Made by a program: the position numbers and the translations under genes
Part shown: piece by piece, positions 49,850 to 63,487 of the stretch
Numbering within the stretch: position 1 is the first letter of the stretch
How the letters are laid out: the number at the start of each line of letters is the position of its first letter
Assembly: GCA_900618425.1 (NCBI GenBank)
Contig: UZAN01039579.1
Span: 1 to 64,000 of the forward strand
DNA from: Echinostoma caproni
Lineage: Eukaryota > Platyhelminthes > Trematoda > Plagiorchiida > Echinostomatidae
Length of the DNA stretch: 64,000 nucleotides
Direction: 5' to 3'
The notes under the pieces: model-generated
What the model was told of the DNA's origin: nothing
Databases searched by the model: none
What the model saw: the letters and a program-made list of their open reading frames with translations, nothing else

Positions 49850-50482
49850 TCAAATAAAGTGCAAACAGGATTGATTTGAATCTCTGATAACATGTAATAA
49901 CAGAAGTAAGCATTCGGAAAACTGAATAATCACGTTTGTCAAAATGAATAATAAATTCCCTCTTTCAGGACAGATATTTTTTTGCTTAAATTCAGGATTT
50001 GTGAGCATGTTAGTAGTGGAACTACCACTACCCGCTGAACAGAAATGATTATTGGATATGGTCATCTGCACGACGCATACTGACGTAATGCAAGAGGGTT
50101 TAAGCGACACAAATCTATCAAAAAACGAGGAACTCATCAAACGGTTTGTGAGGATTAGAGCTGAACCATTGGATAATGGCAAAACCATTTGGATTATTAT
50201 GATGCTTTCAGACTTATTACGGGCTTGGTGACGTGCTGTTTCAGATACACTCGTAATCACTGAGTGCATGTGTTTTTCATTTGAGAGACTGATTGTGAAG
50301 TTCCTAAGTAAAGTGCCAGTATTCAGTCGAGGCTTCCCGTCAGAGGCTTCCTTTATTCTAATTTGGTGTGTCGGGAAAAATCTCACCGGTGAAACTGTTG
50401 CTGCTTGTTCAAAACACATCAATCTAACAAAGTTGTTGGATCGTTTGAAATCTATTTCAGAGCTCACCAAATAGGTTGCCAC
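49850..50482 (-). CDS. Unrecognised long open frame (up to 210 codons)
   Basis: This is the longest frame in the window not crossing a gap or belonging to a retroelement. It opens after a TGA and has no ATG until codon 22, so as an intact gene it would encode about 189 residues. As an exon it could start earlier. It is rich in Ser, Asn and Thr, with N-glycosylation-type motifs (NFTIS, NGSA), and has a hydrophobic C-terminal segment (LLFILTNVIIQFSECLLLLL) that could anchor it in a membrane. No domain was recognised. It could be a lineage-specific surface protein or chance in AT-rich DNA. Confidence 0.2.
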   Translation of the reverse strand: MATYLVSSEIDFKRSNNFVRLMCFEQAATVSPVRFFPTHQIRIKEASDGKPRLNTGTLLRNFTISLSNEKHMHSVITSVSETARHQARNKSESIIIIQMVLPLSNGSALILTNRLMSSSFFDRFVSLKPSCITSVCVVQMTISNNHFCSAGSGSSTTNMLTNPEFKQKNICPERGNLLFILTNVIIQFSECLLLLLHVIRDSNQSCLHFI

Positions 50483-50534
50483 GCCGCGCGATGTTCACCA
50501 AAGCAGGTGGTTGTTGAAAAAAGATAAGGGTGGT

Positions 50535-50710
50535 CAACCTGGGACATGGCACGAGGGTATCAAAACCCTAATCAGGGGACTGGGTCACATAGTTTCCTTT
50601 GTCTCCCTGGGTGTGGACCACGGGATGATCGTAACCGATGGATGGAGATACTGAGTGATATGGCTGAGTGTCATAAACAGTGGCGTTCGTGAATCTGCTC
50701 AATTTCTTTA
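50535..50710 (+). mobile_element. Degenerate 3' coding end of a non-LTR retroelement
   Basis: In one frame 50540-50630 reads TWHEGIKTLIRGLG. In the next frame 50590-50690 reads CGPRDDRNRWMEILSDMAEC and then HKQWRS. This order resembles, from memory, a frequent segment in fluke repeat-encoded proteins near the end of the coding region (tryptophan, GPRD, LSDMA, QWRS). The switch of frame and the stop after QWRS show decay. The clade is not certain. Confidence 0.4.
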
Positions 50711-50814
50711 CAAAATTAGTTCACTGAAATTCTCCAATTGTTATTCTTTTCCACTTACCACTTTCCTGTCTTTCTCTGACTTCTATCCAAATGTGAAGCC
50801 AAAAGACAGCGCAC

Positions 50815-50909
50815 GAAAGTGCATGGCTAATGGTTGTAAAACTGATCTGAAACTGAAACGGAGGTTTTTTAAATGGAGATGCAATAACACAGAATGCATG
50901 CCACTTTAA
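50815..50909 (+). pseudogene. Zinc-ribbon-like fragment, possible Merlin/ISXO2-type transposase N-terminus
   Basis: The end of an open frame encodes CMANGC, then KTDLKLKRRFFKW, then RCNNTEC, a C-x4-C ... C-x4-C pattern. Merlin/ISXO2-like transposases, known in flatworms, begin with a zinc ribbon of the kind C..C...M..K....WRC....C. No DDE catalytic part was found downstream, so at best this is a fragment. Chance is possible. Confidence 0.2.
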
Positions 50910-50910
50910 T

Positions 50911-53900
50911 TGTGATATTCCGTGTTACACGTTGCGAATACTTGTGACGAAATATTCAGCAACTCTCCTGTAATAAGTTGTGCCGGTTGGTTGCTCATGT
51001 GATTGCCTTCACATCCAGACTGGTAGTGGTCAAACAATGGAGATGCGCTTTATTGCATACTTGTTCATCTATGTTTAGCGGTATGTAAGTATATAATCCG
51101 AATATCATGACTGCATCTCTTACGAGAAAGGAGCGTTATGAAAGCACGAAGGTTAAATGTGTCTTCGGAATCATTAACGAAACTAGACAACAGACTTGTT
51201 TTCTCCTAGGCAACAGATGAATAGAGCAGAGAAGCGTAATCAATGCATTCCGATGAAAAAATCACAGTCTTCTAGAAGAATTACATAGTTATTTTGCCTT
51301 TCACGTAACTGCCTGTCTTACAATGGCTCCTAAATAACCTGAAAACGTTTGCGAATTCGTTACAGCTTGCTGGATTCCCATCAAAAATATAAGGACATCA
51401 AAGAGCTTGCTGATAACCGAATACATGTTTTCTCATTTTATAATCTACATAATATTATTTCCATTACAAACTATGGGGCACTTAGTTTGGACCGACGAAA
51501 CAATATTACAATGAGAAGCTTCCTGAATGAAGTGGCAAGCTGCTTTAAAAAGTCATTTTTGCATACTACTCGAATAAACCAAAATGTACGCATAGTAGTT
51601 GAAAAAATCATTGTGACTGAATAACGTCATTCTTCAATTGGTGCTCGGTTTAAAAAACACATAACTACTTCCTCGCCATTGTCATGATACTCCCCAAACT
51701 GTTTGTTAAAAGCAATGCATCATTGGTCCTGTGTGTGAACTGTACAAATAAAAGAAGTTAATCCAAGAACTTTGCTCCATACATCACCATGTTTACTAGC
51801 TTATGAAAGTCAAATTCCTTAAAACAAAATCGAAACGACTTCCGTTTAACGCCAAACAACAAAGACAATGTTCTTGGATGAACCAAACTGACGTCGGATG
51901 CGGTCAGCTAAGATTGGATCACAATATCATAGTCAACGTGACCATCAATATACGGAGGCACTGAACCAGCGTGCAAAAGGATTTTTTCAATGGTGTTGAA
52001 GACCGGCAGCGGGCACTGAAGGAAAAAACATTTTTTTCTCACAGTTGTCGGGCTTCATTTTACCGATCACACTGAAATGAAACGATGACTGATCTTCAAA
52101 TTGTTCTTAGGTCAGTTGTTCGGAAGTGGCTCTAAGGAGAACGAAAAATAGTTTGACTGTGGTTGAGTTGATGACCAATATAAATGATACCGCCCAACCA
52201 ATTGGTTGCACTAATGTTGTCCGAAAAGATATTAAAACAAACGGAATATCATGTAAAACAGTATTCAGTAATTTGAAAAATTAAAAGCGTAACGTTTAGT
52301 GGCAAGTATGGATGTGTCCTTCAAATAAGTTGGACACATTTCCTGAGAATCAAACATGCTGATGTGACCATAAGGGACCGGTCTGGTCTGGTTTGATTTG
52401 TATTACTTTAGGCATATAAATACCCTATTTCTCTTCAGAGGCAGTTTCTTATTTCAGATTACATCTATTGCTGTTTCCTGTCAAAATTCAGCTATAATTG
52501 AACTGAATAATAACCTTGTTTGAGGGATAGGTAATTGGTCGCCAATAGTAGAAATCTCAATGTAGTTTTGCATATTGTCGGCGAATAAATACCGACAGCG
52601 GTGAGTAAAATAGGAATTGAATGTTGATCGAATGTCACCTTGCTTACATGCAGGACAGAAGCGATTGAAAAGAACAGGTCACTGTCAGATATCCGTACAA
52701 TGGAAAAAGTTTCAAAATGAAACAAACTTAAAGGCAGAACAATGATTGAGGATTGTAATGAACAGTGCGAGAGAAAGAGACGGAAAATGTCACACGAAAT
52801 AAACCGAAGACCAATTGTGATGTAGGATGCGTGATATAGAATGAAATAAGGATTAAAAGCAAGTGCACGCAACGGTTTGCGATAAGCTAACTTCAGAAGA
52901 GAAGTGTGTGACCCGAAGGTTTGAGCCTTGAATTGCCCAAAGAATTTGAAAGCATTAAGGCCACTGAAGAATAAGATTCCTTTGCATGCGAAGCTTCGAT
53001 TTTAAGTAGTACGCGAAGATTACGATTTTTGCCAATTCTTACTTGCGGAATGAATGTTTTTAAGATCGTGAGCTTTTTATTGTGAGCTCAATTCAGCTTA
53101 GTTTCTGAAAGACAAATTGTATTCATTCGGTTCTGCCTATGAATAGACTTGAGCACATACATCGGTTCGGTTTTAATTTGCTATACATATCTTGTGCAAA
53201 ACAATGTAACGATTAAAGGAAAGGGTTTTACTTAGTTAAACTGATGAAGCACTCTGTGTTCTTTGACTCGTTTAAACCTGAAGGCGTTTGTCTTAATGAG
53301 AGTACAAACTAGGTNTCGGTATTCAGGATGCATTCAGGATACGCACATTGATTGCTATGTTCGTGTGTGCAGTAGGTTTGCGTTGCTTGGGAGCAATGCG
53401 AAGCATCTAACAGCTCCCGAATTAACTAAATTAAACCTTTCTGCAAAAAAGGTAATTAGTTCAAATGTGGTCCAGCTCAAAGCAGTCGGATAACGAGGGA
53501 AGTTAGTTCAAGGGGAACAAAATAGTCCAAATAAAACTTTCCCCTTAAAGTGTTTATTGTTTCTCCTGCGGTCGCAACTTGTTTATGTTGGTTGTTGTGT
53601 GCAATGAGATCGTAAAAGCAGAAAACCTTTGATAATAATCGCCCGACTGGCTACTAAGGGTTTTCAACCAGTGTATTGTTGACTGGTTCGGTGCTATAGA
53701 CAGCGAGTTTGGAAACAGTTTGCTAGTCTATCACTGCGGCTACCATACTGAGCGGAAGGTAAAGGACAAGCTGTGGGAGCTAAATCGTTAACACTGATCA
53801 AAATGAGAAGTATATCTCGTTGCGGTTTCTTTGGTTGCAATGTTTTAGAAATAAAAATTTGAGGTTTTTCGAGACAACAATTTCAAGATAGAACGAATCG

Positions 53901-54417
53901 CTTGTTTCAAGATTGCCTGCTTATGATATGGTGCGTTTCAAGTTGAGAAACCGCAAATGATGTTCGTAATTAAGGCTGTCTCGCCTGTTTTACCAGTCTG
54001 GTTTACTCGTTGGATTCGAAACTGCCCGGATTGCGAATTCTCCCTATTTTACACAACGGTTTTCCGGGCAAAATGAAATGGTTCAATTCTTGCACAACCC
54101 AACTGTGTAAACGTATTAGATCGTCGTCCTAGTATTATTTTGCTCATCTGCAAAATGGATCCGATCCATCCTGGTTTTTCCGGCAAGAAGTTTGAGTGAA
54201 ATATTATGTTGATTTAAAGGAATGATCTGCAGTTCATGTTCTTTAATTTCGTTAGCAGCATAAGCCCACAGGTATTTAAAGAAATCTTCTTACACACGCG
54301 GATAAGTTTAGTTAGAATGTACTTTCCGAACTGAACTGTGAATGATAGAAATAACAGAAGATTTTATCTAATAAGTAAGAAATGCAAATTATAAATAATC
54401 TTATAAAATGAAAAATT
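50911..54417. other. Intergenic DNA, no gene recognised
   Basis: Short frames only; none with motifs. Confidence 0.4.
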
Positions 54418-54545
54418 TCGTGGAATGAGCACTCTTTCTACTTGTGGAGTACCGGGTTTGAGTCTCGGTTTCCTCCATTGGATCCACACTGGTGGTGCTC
54501 CTAGTAAGGTCACATCAGTGATACACTGGTTTTCAAAGTTTTAGT
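54418..54545 (+). mobile_element. tRNA-like SINE head and body
   Basis: TGGAATGAGCACTC at 54421-54434 resembles an A box. GGGTTTGAGTCTC at 54454-54466 resembles a B box, at roughly tRNA spacing. The following GGTTTCCTCCATTGGATCCACACTGGTGGTGCTCC is unlike the other SINE bodies in the window, so this would be another family. Confidence 0.4.
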
Positions 54546-54698
54546 TCATTCAGTGTTTGGTTTATATATCACGAAATGGGAATTGTAATATTGTATTTCT
54601 GATATTGAGAAATCTGTATGTACTTTTACAGAAGCTCTAAAAACTTTAATTATCTCTAGTCTAGAAAAAAGAGCTCAAAGTTTCAAACATATTTGCAC

Positions 54699-54720
54699 CC
54701 ATGTATATATATATATATAT
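54699..54720 (+). repeat. TA microsatellite
   Basis: Alternating TA run. An AAT/AAAT-rich stretch lies nearby at about 54865-54900. Confidence 0.85.
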
Positions 54721-57700
54721 CAAGAAGGAATGGAGGCGTACACTGAGTTGTAAAATGTTTATTGTAATGTTTCAATTCAAACTAAGACTCGTTTTCAAAC
54801 GTATATACGAACGTATATATAATTAGAGCACTACCGCCCAATGCGAATATCCGATGGAGCCACAAATAACAAATAATAATAATAAATAAATAATAACAAT
54901 TTGAGAAAAATACACAATTCAATGGTATCATCATAACTTGTCATTCTTTACCTTGAGGTTTAGATAACCACATAGTCCTATTTGGGGAGCATGCTGTAAG
55001 TTATTTAAGTGTTGTAAAAGACCAGTGCGTGATTCAACTGATCTTGTATTAAGATTGTCTTCGTGTGAAGTGATAAACCTAGACACTAGTTGTAAACTGA
55101 GTGATTAATGAAGAAAAACAAACACTCGGGACTACGTCTATTGACACTGAATAGTACAGTTTGCTCTGCTCCCCAATGGTTTGGTTGATTGTATGATTGA
55201 GTCATGCACAGGCAGGATGTNGGATGTTGCACTGATGATGTCTAGTCTGGCTACGAAGCGTCTGCGAATAACAAAATTCCAGCTCGGAGAAATTATCAAC
55301 ACCAAAAAACATCTAATTCCAGAGCTATAATCTTTCCATATTATTTCCAGGGGTAAAATTCATTTAATCGATGAATGTGAATAGCTGATAAGACCCAACA
55401 ATTCAAAACATTTAAACAGTGAGTCTAACTTCAGAGCTCTTTATTCAACATAAATAGCTTAAAACCAGCGTTCTATGGATCCCACAAGGACATTGCAGAG
55501 ATGCTGATGAAGTATGACTTTGAAATGGCCCGGAATCAGACTGTGAGACCATCAATATAGTGATTTGCTGCCAGAAAATATAGGCGGTCAAATAGTCGGC
55601 AAGGAATTGCCGAAATACAAATTACACTGGAGGCGAGTAATTAAATGATTAATGCAAACAGTGGTGGCGAGATTGAATTACATACCACCGTAATGCTTAG
55701 ACAGAATGTGACGGACATGGAAAAGGTTTATTGTCCCTCGCAACAGTAACAACAAAGATCATGACCAACATAAACAACATTGATTCCAAAGTTAAAAAAG
55801 TAAGCTTTATCTACATCCTAGGAAGGGCCTATAAAATGTTACAGGTAGAATGCACACATATGTTTTTAATCTGTCAAGTTACCAGTTACAATCTATCAGT
55901 CACAGCCGTTATCACAGTTTTGTGAAATATCGGTCCAAATTACTTTTGATAGCCAGAGGGATATCGACCGGTGGAATCAGTTATAGCCTAAGTTTATCTG
56001 TGATTGCCGCAAACACGCCTTTGACATTTTTACTACATGGATTTGGTGAACAGATTTGTAAGACCTGTTAGTATATCGATTGTAGTATAGAGAATGGGTT
56101 GGTTGTAGATCTCTACCCGAGACAGTGGTTTTGTCGGCACTATCGACGACAGTTTAGACACCTGCTTGCGTGCAGACAATCACTGTACGAGACAGTCAAG
56201 ACTAGATTATGAACTTTTGATGCGTTTCTCACAGTATCCATGCATTGATTTCGCTTGTGGAATTGAAAAAGACGATCGAGTCAGTCCGAATGTGGTGAGG
56301 TAGACATTTATCTCCCAAAAATTCTAGGCTTTTTCATCAAGTGATTTCCGACTTTGGGAGACAATTCATGTTGTGGACTGGCAAGTGTGGAATTAAGATG
56401 CAAATATTATTGTTGTTGTTATAATGTAGAGTATCGCAAAATCTTCCAATTCGTTTATTTCGTTCTCGATTTGGAAAGCAGTTTCTATAAACGCCCTTTT
56501 CAATGATTCGCATTATTCAATGGCACTTTCATGATGGGAACAAAACTTCGGGATTTCCGAGGTTAACTTCGGGATACTTGGATTGGCACAGTTTAATTGA
56601 ATGCACTAAACGCAATCAGTTTTGTGGTTTAAGTCATTTTATTTGTTTCCCATTGTCTATGTGGTGTTGTACAAGGAAACTGGAACACAGGCTACTGAAA
56701 TGTGCTCCTAATGATCTGCACATATATTGTCAACATCATTGCCGATAAGTTTCATTGTATAGCTGACTCTATCTGCGAACTGAAGCAGCTGCTAGATACG
56801 TTTATCTCTACACTTACAATTCACACAGTTAGGTGATTAAATACCTCTACGGTGATAAACCTATACAACACTGAGTTGCCTGTGAGAATCATTGAGTATC
56901 GAATAATTACACTTCGAGCTTTGATTCTAATAGTGGGAATGGAGACGATCAAAATTTTAGTTATCGGATATCGGCGAATCTTCTGACTAGTAGTATGAAA
57001 AATGAGTGGAAGCTCAACTCATGTGGGATTAGAAGCAAGAGCTACGCAAACAGCGTCTTCCAACATCACAGTATGAAAAAGGTGTCAACGAATCAAATTT
57101 CCGGATATAACGGTTCGTGGTTAATAGTCTTCTTTTCAAAAGTTAGAATGTCACAGAGCACTTCTAACGACATCTCAATGTAACGAAAAAGGTCGCATTC
57201 AGTGCTGTAAAATCACTGTTCTTCGAGGGGTTCGCCAGGAAGGAGAAACAAAGATAAAATACCAATGCTGATCGCTTTAGTGAATTTATGCTCATTACTA
57301 ACTTTGGGTTTGTTGTACTATCCGGAAAACGTTCGATCGTGTGAATGAGTACCGCACCCCAGTGGCTGACCAATGTGATTCTTCGGAGTCACTTTGAATG
57401 AAATCCTGGATACACAAGCGAGGCATATAAATTGATTTATCCCGTTCCATATAGGAAGATGAAATAATTTTGGAATGCACACGTTCATCGAAGCTAGTGT
57501 CCACTCAGTTATATATTTGATCCTTGAGCTCTTTGCCCAGTTGAACTCTATTGAAGTTCTTCACTGTTAATGGGTTAACGGATTTGAATACACCACTTGC
57601 CCCGTGGCATACACGCCCTCTTCATAAAACCGATCTATTGGCACTGTGTGAAACCGTTAACATGATACTACTGGAATCGTCGACACCAGAAATCTGATGG

Positions 57701-60700
57701 CTCTTTGTGGATAGACCATCTAGATCCATCTAAAATGGTGATGATTCGTGGTTCGTATCTCACAAGGGACAAAATTTGAACGCACAACTACTGAGCTCCA
57801 ATATGTAAGAAATAAAGATCCTTTGTTTTCTATTGAACTGGTAATTTAGTAGATAGCTCCATGGTTAACAACTTTTGTTGTAAGAAAATTTCAATAACAT
57901 TATTGTATATTATTGTGATTATCAACAAAAACAAAAATTATTACATTATTACATTGAATAATAAATTAATTATTGTATCACAAATTTCATCATCACCCAT
58001 TAGATAACCCACTGGACACATGTTCCTAGTTGCTACTCGCAATAAACTCCTGTTTCTTCAAAAGTATAACATTGACTTCAATGCATGTGGTCTCAAGCTT
58101 AATGCCAGTTACACAAGTGCATACAAACATACAAATTCAATGACATCACTCAATGACCGTGAGAAATTTAAGGAGTATGATTGAGCATTTGATGTCCGAT
58201 GAATTACTTTCACAAGCAATACTATCAAAAAACCCTAAATTGTGCATTTTAAATGCGGCTGAAATGTTTGCGTTAATAGATAATGAGTAGCGGAAATCTG
58301 TTTCGTTCTCTGTTGAACTCTACAACGTTTATCAGTTTGTAGTATATAAATAGTGAGGAATTAGCGATCTCCCAAGGAGTGCAACTCATATCCAACATAA
58401 TCAACAGTGCCTGGTGAATGTAACAAATTGAAATGGATTGATCCTAACATTTTGGTGTCTAAACCCTTGAATATGTTTAAATTAATTGATATTCAAAAAT
58501 GAGACAAATGAACGTCTAAACCAATTGTTGGAGTATCCGTCACATTCAATAAGTCACATTTAGTGAGCTCCAAATTGCCAATTACATCCGACTGGTGTAT
58601 TACGTCAAGAATTGCTATAGTGTTTATTGACAATAACTAGTGATTACAAAATGACTGTAATGCTACCATTCTCTCACAGTAGAGCACTATCCAAGGGGAT
58701 ACATTTGATCTTTACAATGATCTATGGAAACGCTAAGCACTTCCCAATTAAATGTACAATACCAAACATCAATCCAGCAACAGAAGTGGTTTTATTTCTC
58801 CTATTTTGCATGTACTCTTCCAATCTCATATTTGATCTGAGCCATATGCAAGTTTTTCATTAGCTCGGGCTAAAGATAAATAGGAGCGCGGATATAAAAC
58901 CACATGGCCCAAGGATTTTTAATCGGGCCAACTCAATGGTTTTGGTTAATAAAAAAACCAACTGGGTCAAATGGTAGACTGTTGTCTTCCTTTTTAGAAG
59001 CTAAGTTTGAATAATAAATATAGCGCGGTTAAATATGTGACAATTTGTTTCACGTTCAGCCTTACTGTAGAACGACCATGATATCAGTATCTAGACAAAC
59101 TTTCAAAATTGTTTGTGAGAACATGTAACTTGTCTTACAGATGCTTCCACTCTTATATTGGTAGAACAAATCAGACCCTGTCACCCCGACTTTGTAGACA
59201 CATCCTCAAATGATTACAGCATTCCGTGAGGCTTTATAACCTCTGAGATCAATCTCATAAGAAAAATCCCTGGAAATCAATCGCAGAGAATCTCATGAGC
59301 ACACCATTTTCCTACTTTTGCAACACTAGTCGTTCCTACTTAGTACGTTGTTTCGTTAACCATTTTTGCGTGTAATCAATCAAATTACTGAGCGCGAAAC
59401 TGGTTTCCTCCCCAGTATGTCTCGTTGTTGGATTTGTGGCTAATTTGACAGGTACGTTTCACAGCCCCGTCGGGTTACCCGATTCAATCAAATTCAAAAT
59501 ATTTCAAACACAGGTGGATAAAAGTTAAAAGTTCTTGAGGTCCGTTGTGTCACACAAGAGAACAACACATACATGTATAGAGTCGACCTGAGGCAGTTTT
59601 CTGCTCACTGACTTAGTTAGTCAAGGTCCAAATTTAGTTTTAGGTATAGTAAACAAATTACGTGATGCTCAAAGATGTACTCTTTAAACAATGGTCCTAA
59701 ATGTCTGAACAGAAAAAGTAAACCATATTTGGGAATTCAAATAACTTCATCGGGTAATCAACTTAAGAAGCAGAAAAACCGAAGAATCTAAGTGCACTAT
59801 TCATGTGGTCCCCAATTCCAATGAAACGTAGTAGCTGCGGCAATTTAGTAACCTCACTGGGTGCATCATCCGTTGGTTTAAATATATCGCTAACTCTGGA
59901 TTAAAGTTTAGCAAAAACGCTGTTATTGGGTCTAATTTGTGATGCATAAAGCTTAAAACCCATCAAATAGGGTTACAGAATAACCATTACACTACTAATC
60001 TTTCCGCCTTGTTCGTGGAACATAATCCTTGGATCGATTTTGCTAGTAAGATTGGAACATACTCTTTGACACACTTTGCTCTCATAATGAAATATGCCAG
60101 TGGCGCAATGAAAGCACAGTTTAATCTGTGTAGACATGAAATGGGTGAATTAAGCGTTCACAAAAGGCTGAAAAGCAAATTTGAATAATCCAGATGGCTT
60201 TAGCTGCTGTCCGGGTAAACATTTTGTGAACTTTTAAATCTACCGTTTCATTTGCATGGGATCAAAATTCACTTACTTTGGGGCGTATGGTCTGCTGATA
60301 AGTCTCGGAAAGCCAAATAAAATAATTGCTCATTGCTTCCAGTGTTATAAAATTGAGTGACAAATCAATTGTTCTAGGAAAGTTTACCTTTACAATGAGA
60401 CAATTGTGAATATTTGATAAAAACAGATTTACCTTGAAGGATTCATTGTGAAAAAGTTTTCGATGATTGCAATTAGCAGCTTCAAATTGGCTTTGGTACT
60501 GCGTTTCTCATTTTTCAATACTAAGCCAATGCGAATGAATCAATTTCTAAATCCACCCGTATTGCACCAGAGAAACCAGACATAAAATTATAAAAAACGG
60601 GTGACAAATAAACTGTTTTGTTCTTTCACTTGGTTGTGAAGTCAATCCACAAGAGAAATCACTGTCAATATGTCTGAAATGGTTTCGTAAACGAGGCGTT

Positions 60701-61149
60701 TCCGCCCAGTTGATCTAACAGAACCGATATTTTTGCATACAGCTTCCGGATGATCTGGACTAGGATGCTTCTACCCGATCCCAACGGCGGCTGTCAATTT
60801 GCCGTACGGACGAGTACATTTTCCAGATTATTCACCCTACTGTTTTCACTAATTGACTAGTTGTGTTCTCCTCCTGGTGTTGCCGCCAAATGGATTCTCT
60901 CAAGTGATGAGTGTCAGACTTGCACAGACATACATGCGCTACTAAGGGGGCACTTAACAGGATATCCATACAACAACTTTGAACTAAGAATAAACAAAGA
61001 AGAATAAGTAAAAGAAATTCAAGCATCACCGCCTTTTAACCGATTAATAATATCACTGAGCCGAAAGTTTGTTATGTTGTGTAAGCAGTTTAATACCGAT
61101 TCAGAAATGGTAAAATAAGCTTACCTTGTTTAAAGTTTGAATCACGCAG
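54721..61149. other. Intergenic or intronic DNA, no gene recognised
   Basis: AT-rich with short frames. A tRNA-like run near 58962-59011 was considered and rejected. A minus-strand pair of overlapping frames at 57164-57504 has no recognisable domain. Confidence 0.4.
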
Positions 61150-61256
61150 ATTGTCAGAGAATTTATTACTCTACTTTCCGGATGGAGTTACTGGTGATAA
61201 GGACAACTGGGAAGCACGATTTTCACAACCAAGTGGTTGTTTTTCTAGATTCAGAG
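61150..61256 (+). CDS. Candidate internal exon, 107 bases
   Basis: Bounded by CACGCAG and GTAAGG. Two of three frames are open. The more protein-like one (phase one base in, one base out) gives LSENLLLYFPDGVTGDKDNW and then EARFSQPSGCFSRFR, with balanced hydrophobic, charged and aromatic residues. No family was recognised. A partner exon could not be set. An open plus-strand segment at about 62535-62774 with an acceptor-like TCCTTCAG is the nearest candidate. Confidence 0.25.
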
Positions 61257-63487
61257 GTAAGGAGACTCACATTTTTCAATTTGTGNCTTGTTCATACTCA
61301 CATGATAAACCAAAAAACTTAAATCCTAAATAGAAATGATAAATCAATGTTTTTTGCTGAAATTCCTATTAGTCTCGATCTAATTGTTATTCAAAATGCT
61401 GTGCAATGTCCTATTAGGTGCTTAAAAGGACGTTCAAACAGACACCCAATGCAACTGACAGAAACATGATGACAATAAGAATAAGAACAGTAATCTGAGA
61501 TGCACGATGATTCAACAATTAAATCCATATTGTTAGGCAAATGTTACAGGATAAGATTTTTTGCAAGTTTGATCATCAAACAACACATTTTAAGTTCCGT
61601 TACTCGTTTCAAATAAACTTGATACCCTCCCCACCAGCTTATGTTTAGTCGTCCCCACATGTGTAACGTTTATTGCCCAATAAAAGAAAGTATGCAGGGT
61701 ACCTTCGTTATTGTGAATTTCGTCTGGTACCAGGTCAAATAGATTTGTGAACTCTCTCCACTTTCGAAGACATGGAATAAGAATCAGTGATATGCCTGTG
61801 TACCTAAAAGAATGAACTTGTTATCGAATGAACCCCTAATTTTTCATTTGTCAAAGAAATCACAAACATGTTTCATCAGAGTTGCTCAAAACATTGTAAT
61901 TGGGAAGCCCATGGGCGGTTAATTTAATTGCAATGCAAAAATACATGAATTTTCACTAAACAGCTTTCATCACCTAGATGGAAAACAAACTATTCGATGA
62001 GTGCCACTCGAATTGGTTGCAACCGTGAAGCAGGGGTTGAGCGGAAAAAAACGAAATACCTTGTGGGCTAACCACAGCACGAATATCCGTCTTAATTGAC
62101 ATCCGCATCATTGAATTCCCTGGCTGAAAAATCGGTTTTGACGCTCAACTTGCGCTGTTGGTACTACTCACTTCGTCAGCATGTCACATTACACATGAAG
62201 TTGACTGTAAGGAAAGAAAATAATCTGATTCTTTTTGAACAAGACAGAAAACGGAACGATAATCTTCTGCTAGCACCCACCGTGTTTTACCATGGTTATG
62301 CGAACTCTGCATCAAGTGCTTACAAATTATTTCATTAGAAACAGTTTGAGACACTAGTCTTGGTTTTAGACGTCAAGTTAAGTCAACGTGTTAGTTGCTG
62401 ACGAAATTCCATAGAAACAGCTGGTATTTTTATTCGCGCTACGAGTTGATCTGATTCACTCAGATTTACGGATATATCTGACTGATTTTCATAGCTCAAT
62501 CTGACTTCATTAACCCAATTAATTCTCCTTCAGTGCATATTTTTCGCATGGTTGTGTTGAGACCGTTGTGCTATGCACTGTATTGGGAAATCAGTCGCTT
62601 TCTGTTTCAGTTCCTGTACTCTCAGTGACGAATATGCGATGTAGATTGTTAACGTATATAAAACTGCTGGGATATAGTGCTGATGGTCAACGTGCCGTGG
62701 ACTTCATTCATTCTGGCCTACATGCGTGGGACCGAAACTCAGTTCATTTGGTGGATACGTATTTATTATGACTTGAAGGGAGGATGGAATTGCTATAAAG
62801 GACTTCCAAGACTTCTCAACGATGGAGAGGGTGTTGTGAAAATTCAACCAAATTTTATTTTTGCTATATCAATTTAGGGATTGCCATATTTCGTTTAACT
62901 ATTCCATGGATTATTGAATGGCCAAAATTGGTGTTGGAGGAATGCGTGCATATGCCCAAAATGTTTTTTACCAGTAGTCATAAGGCCACAATAAATGTCG
63001 AGGATAGAGTGTGAAAGTCTGCAAACATCCTGCAATATCATTATTGAAATCCATTCCAAAAACGTTTTCCCCCATTGTATTTGAAACTCACACTGACTAC
63101 CAAGTCAGCTTTTGTTCAACGGATTGCTTCCTCAGTCACAATCATCTAATCTATATCAACACAATTGTTTTTCGGAGTGCTCAATATATCGGACACAACA
63201 AATGGCCTTTGCCCAAAAAAAATCTGATTTTTGTTCAGCCGCTCTTTGGAGATTTTCGGTGATGAAACTCAACACTTCAGTCCTACGGTACCTGATCGAC
63301 AGTGGAAACATAATTGACTCGAAGACAACAACTTTTAAGTGTCATCACGGCATCCAAGAAACACACTAAACGATGGCGTATGACGATTCTGACAACTGCA
63401 TAGGCCACAACCAACGGAATTATGAATATGCGAGGCAATTTATTGTTCTGCTGATTGCTATAGCTATATACAGTCAATCTCCTACTA
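61257..63487. other. Intergenic or intronic DNA, nothing firm
   Basis: Open frames at 62096-62338, 62535-62774 and 63011-63369 were inspected. Some look protein-like in part, but no motif or consistent splice structure could be supported. Confidence 0.35.

Noticed and set aside
55501..55524. CTGATGA followed by GAAA, possible second hammerhead
   Set aside because: The intervening bases do not form a proper stem II and no stem III is present.
58962..59011. tRNA-like run (GGGTCAAATGGTAGACTG ... AAGTTTGAAT)
   Set aside because: No convincing acceptor stem and a weak B box. Not distinguishable from chance.
62535..62774. Plus-strand open segment after TCCTTCAG ending in TGA
   Set aside because: No family motif. 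Two overlapping frames are open, so coding potential is ambiguous.
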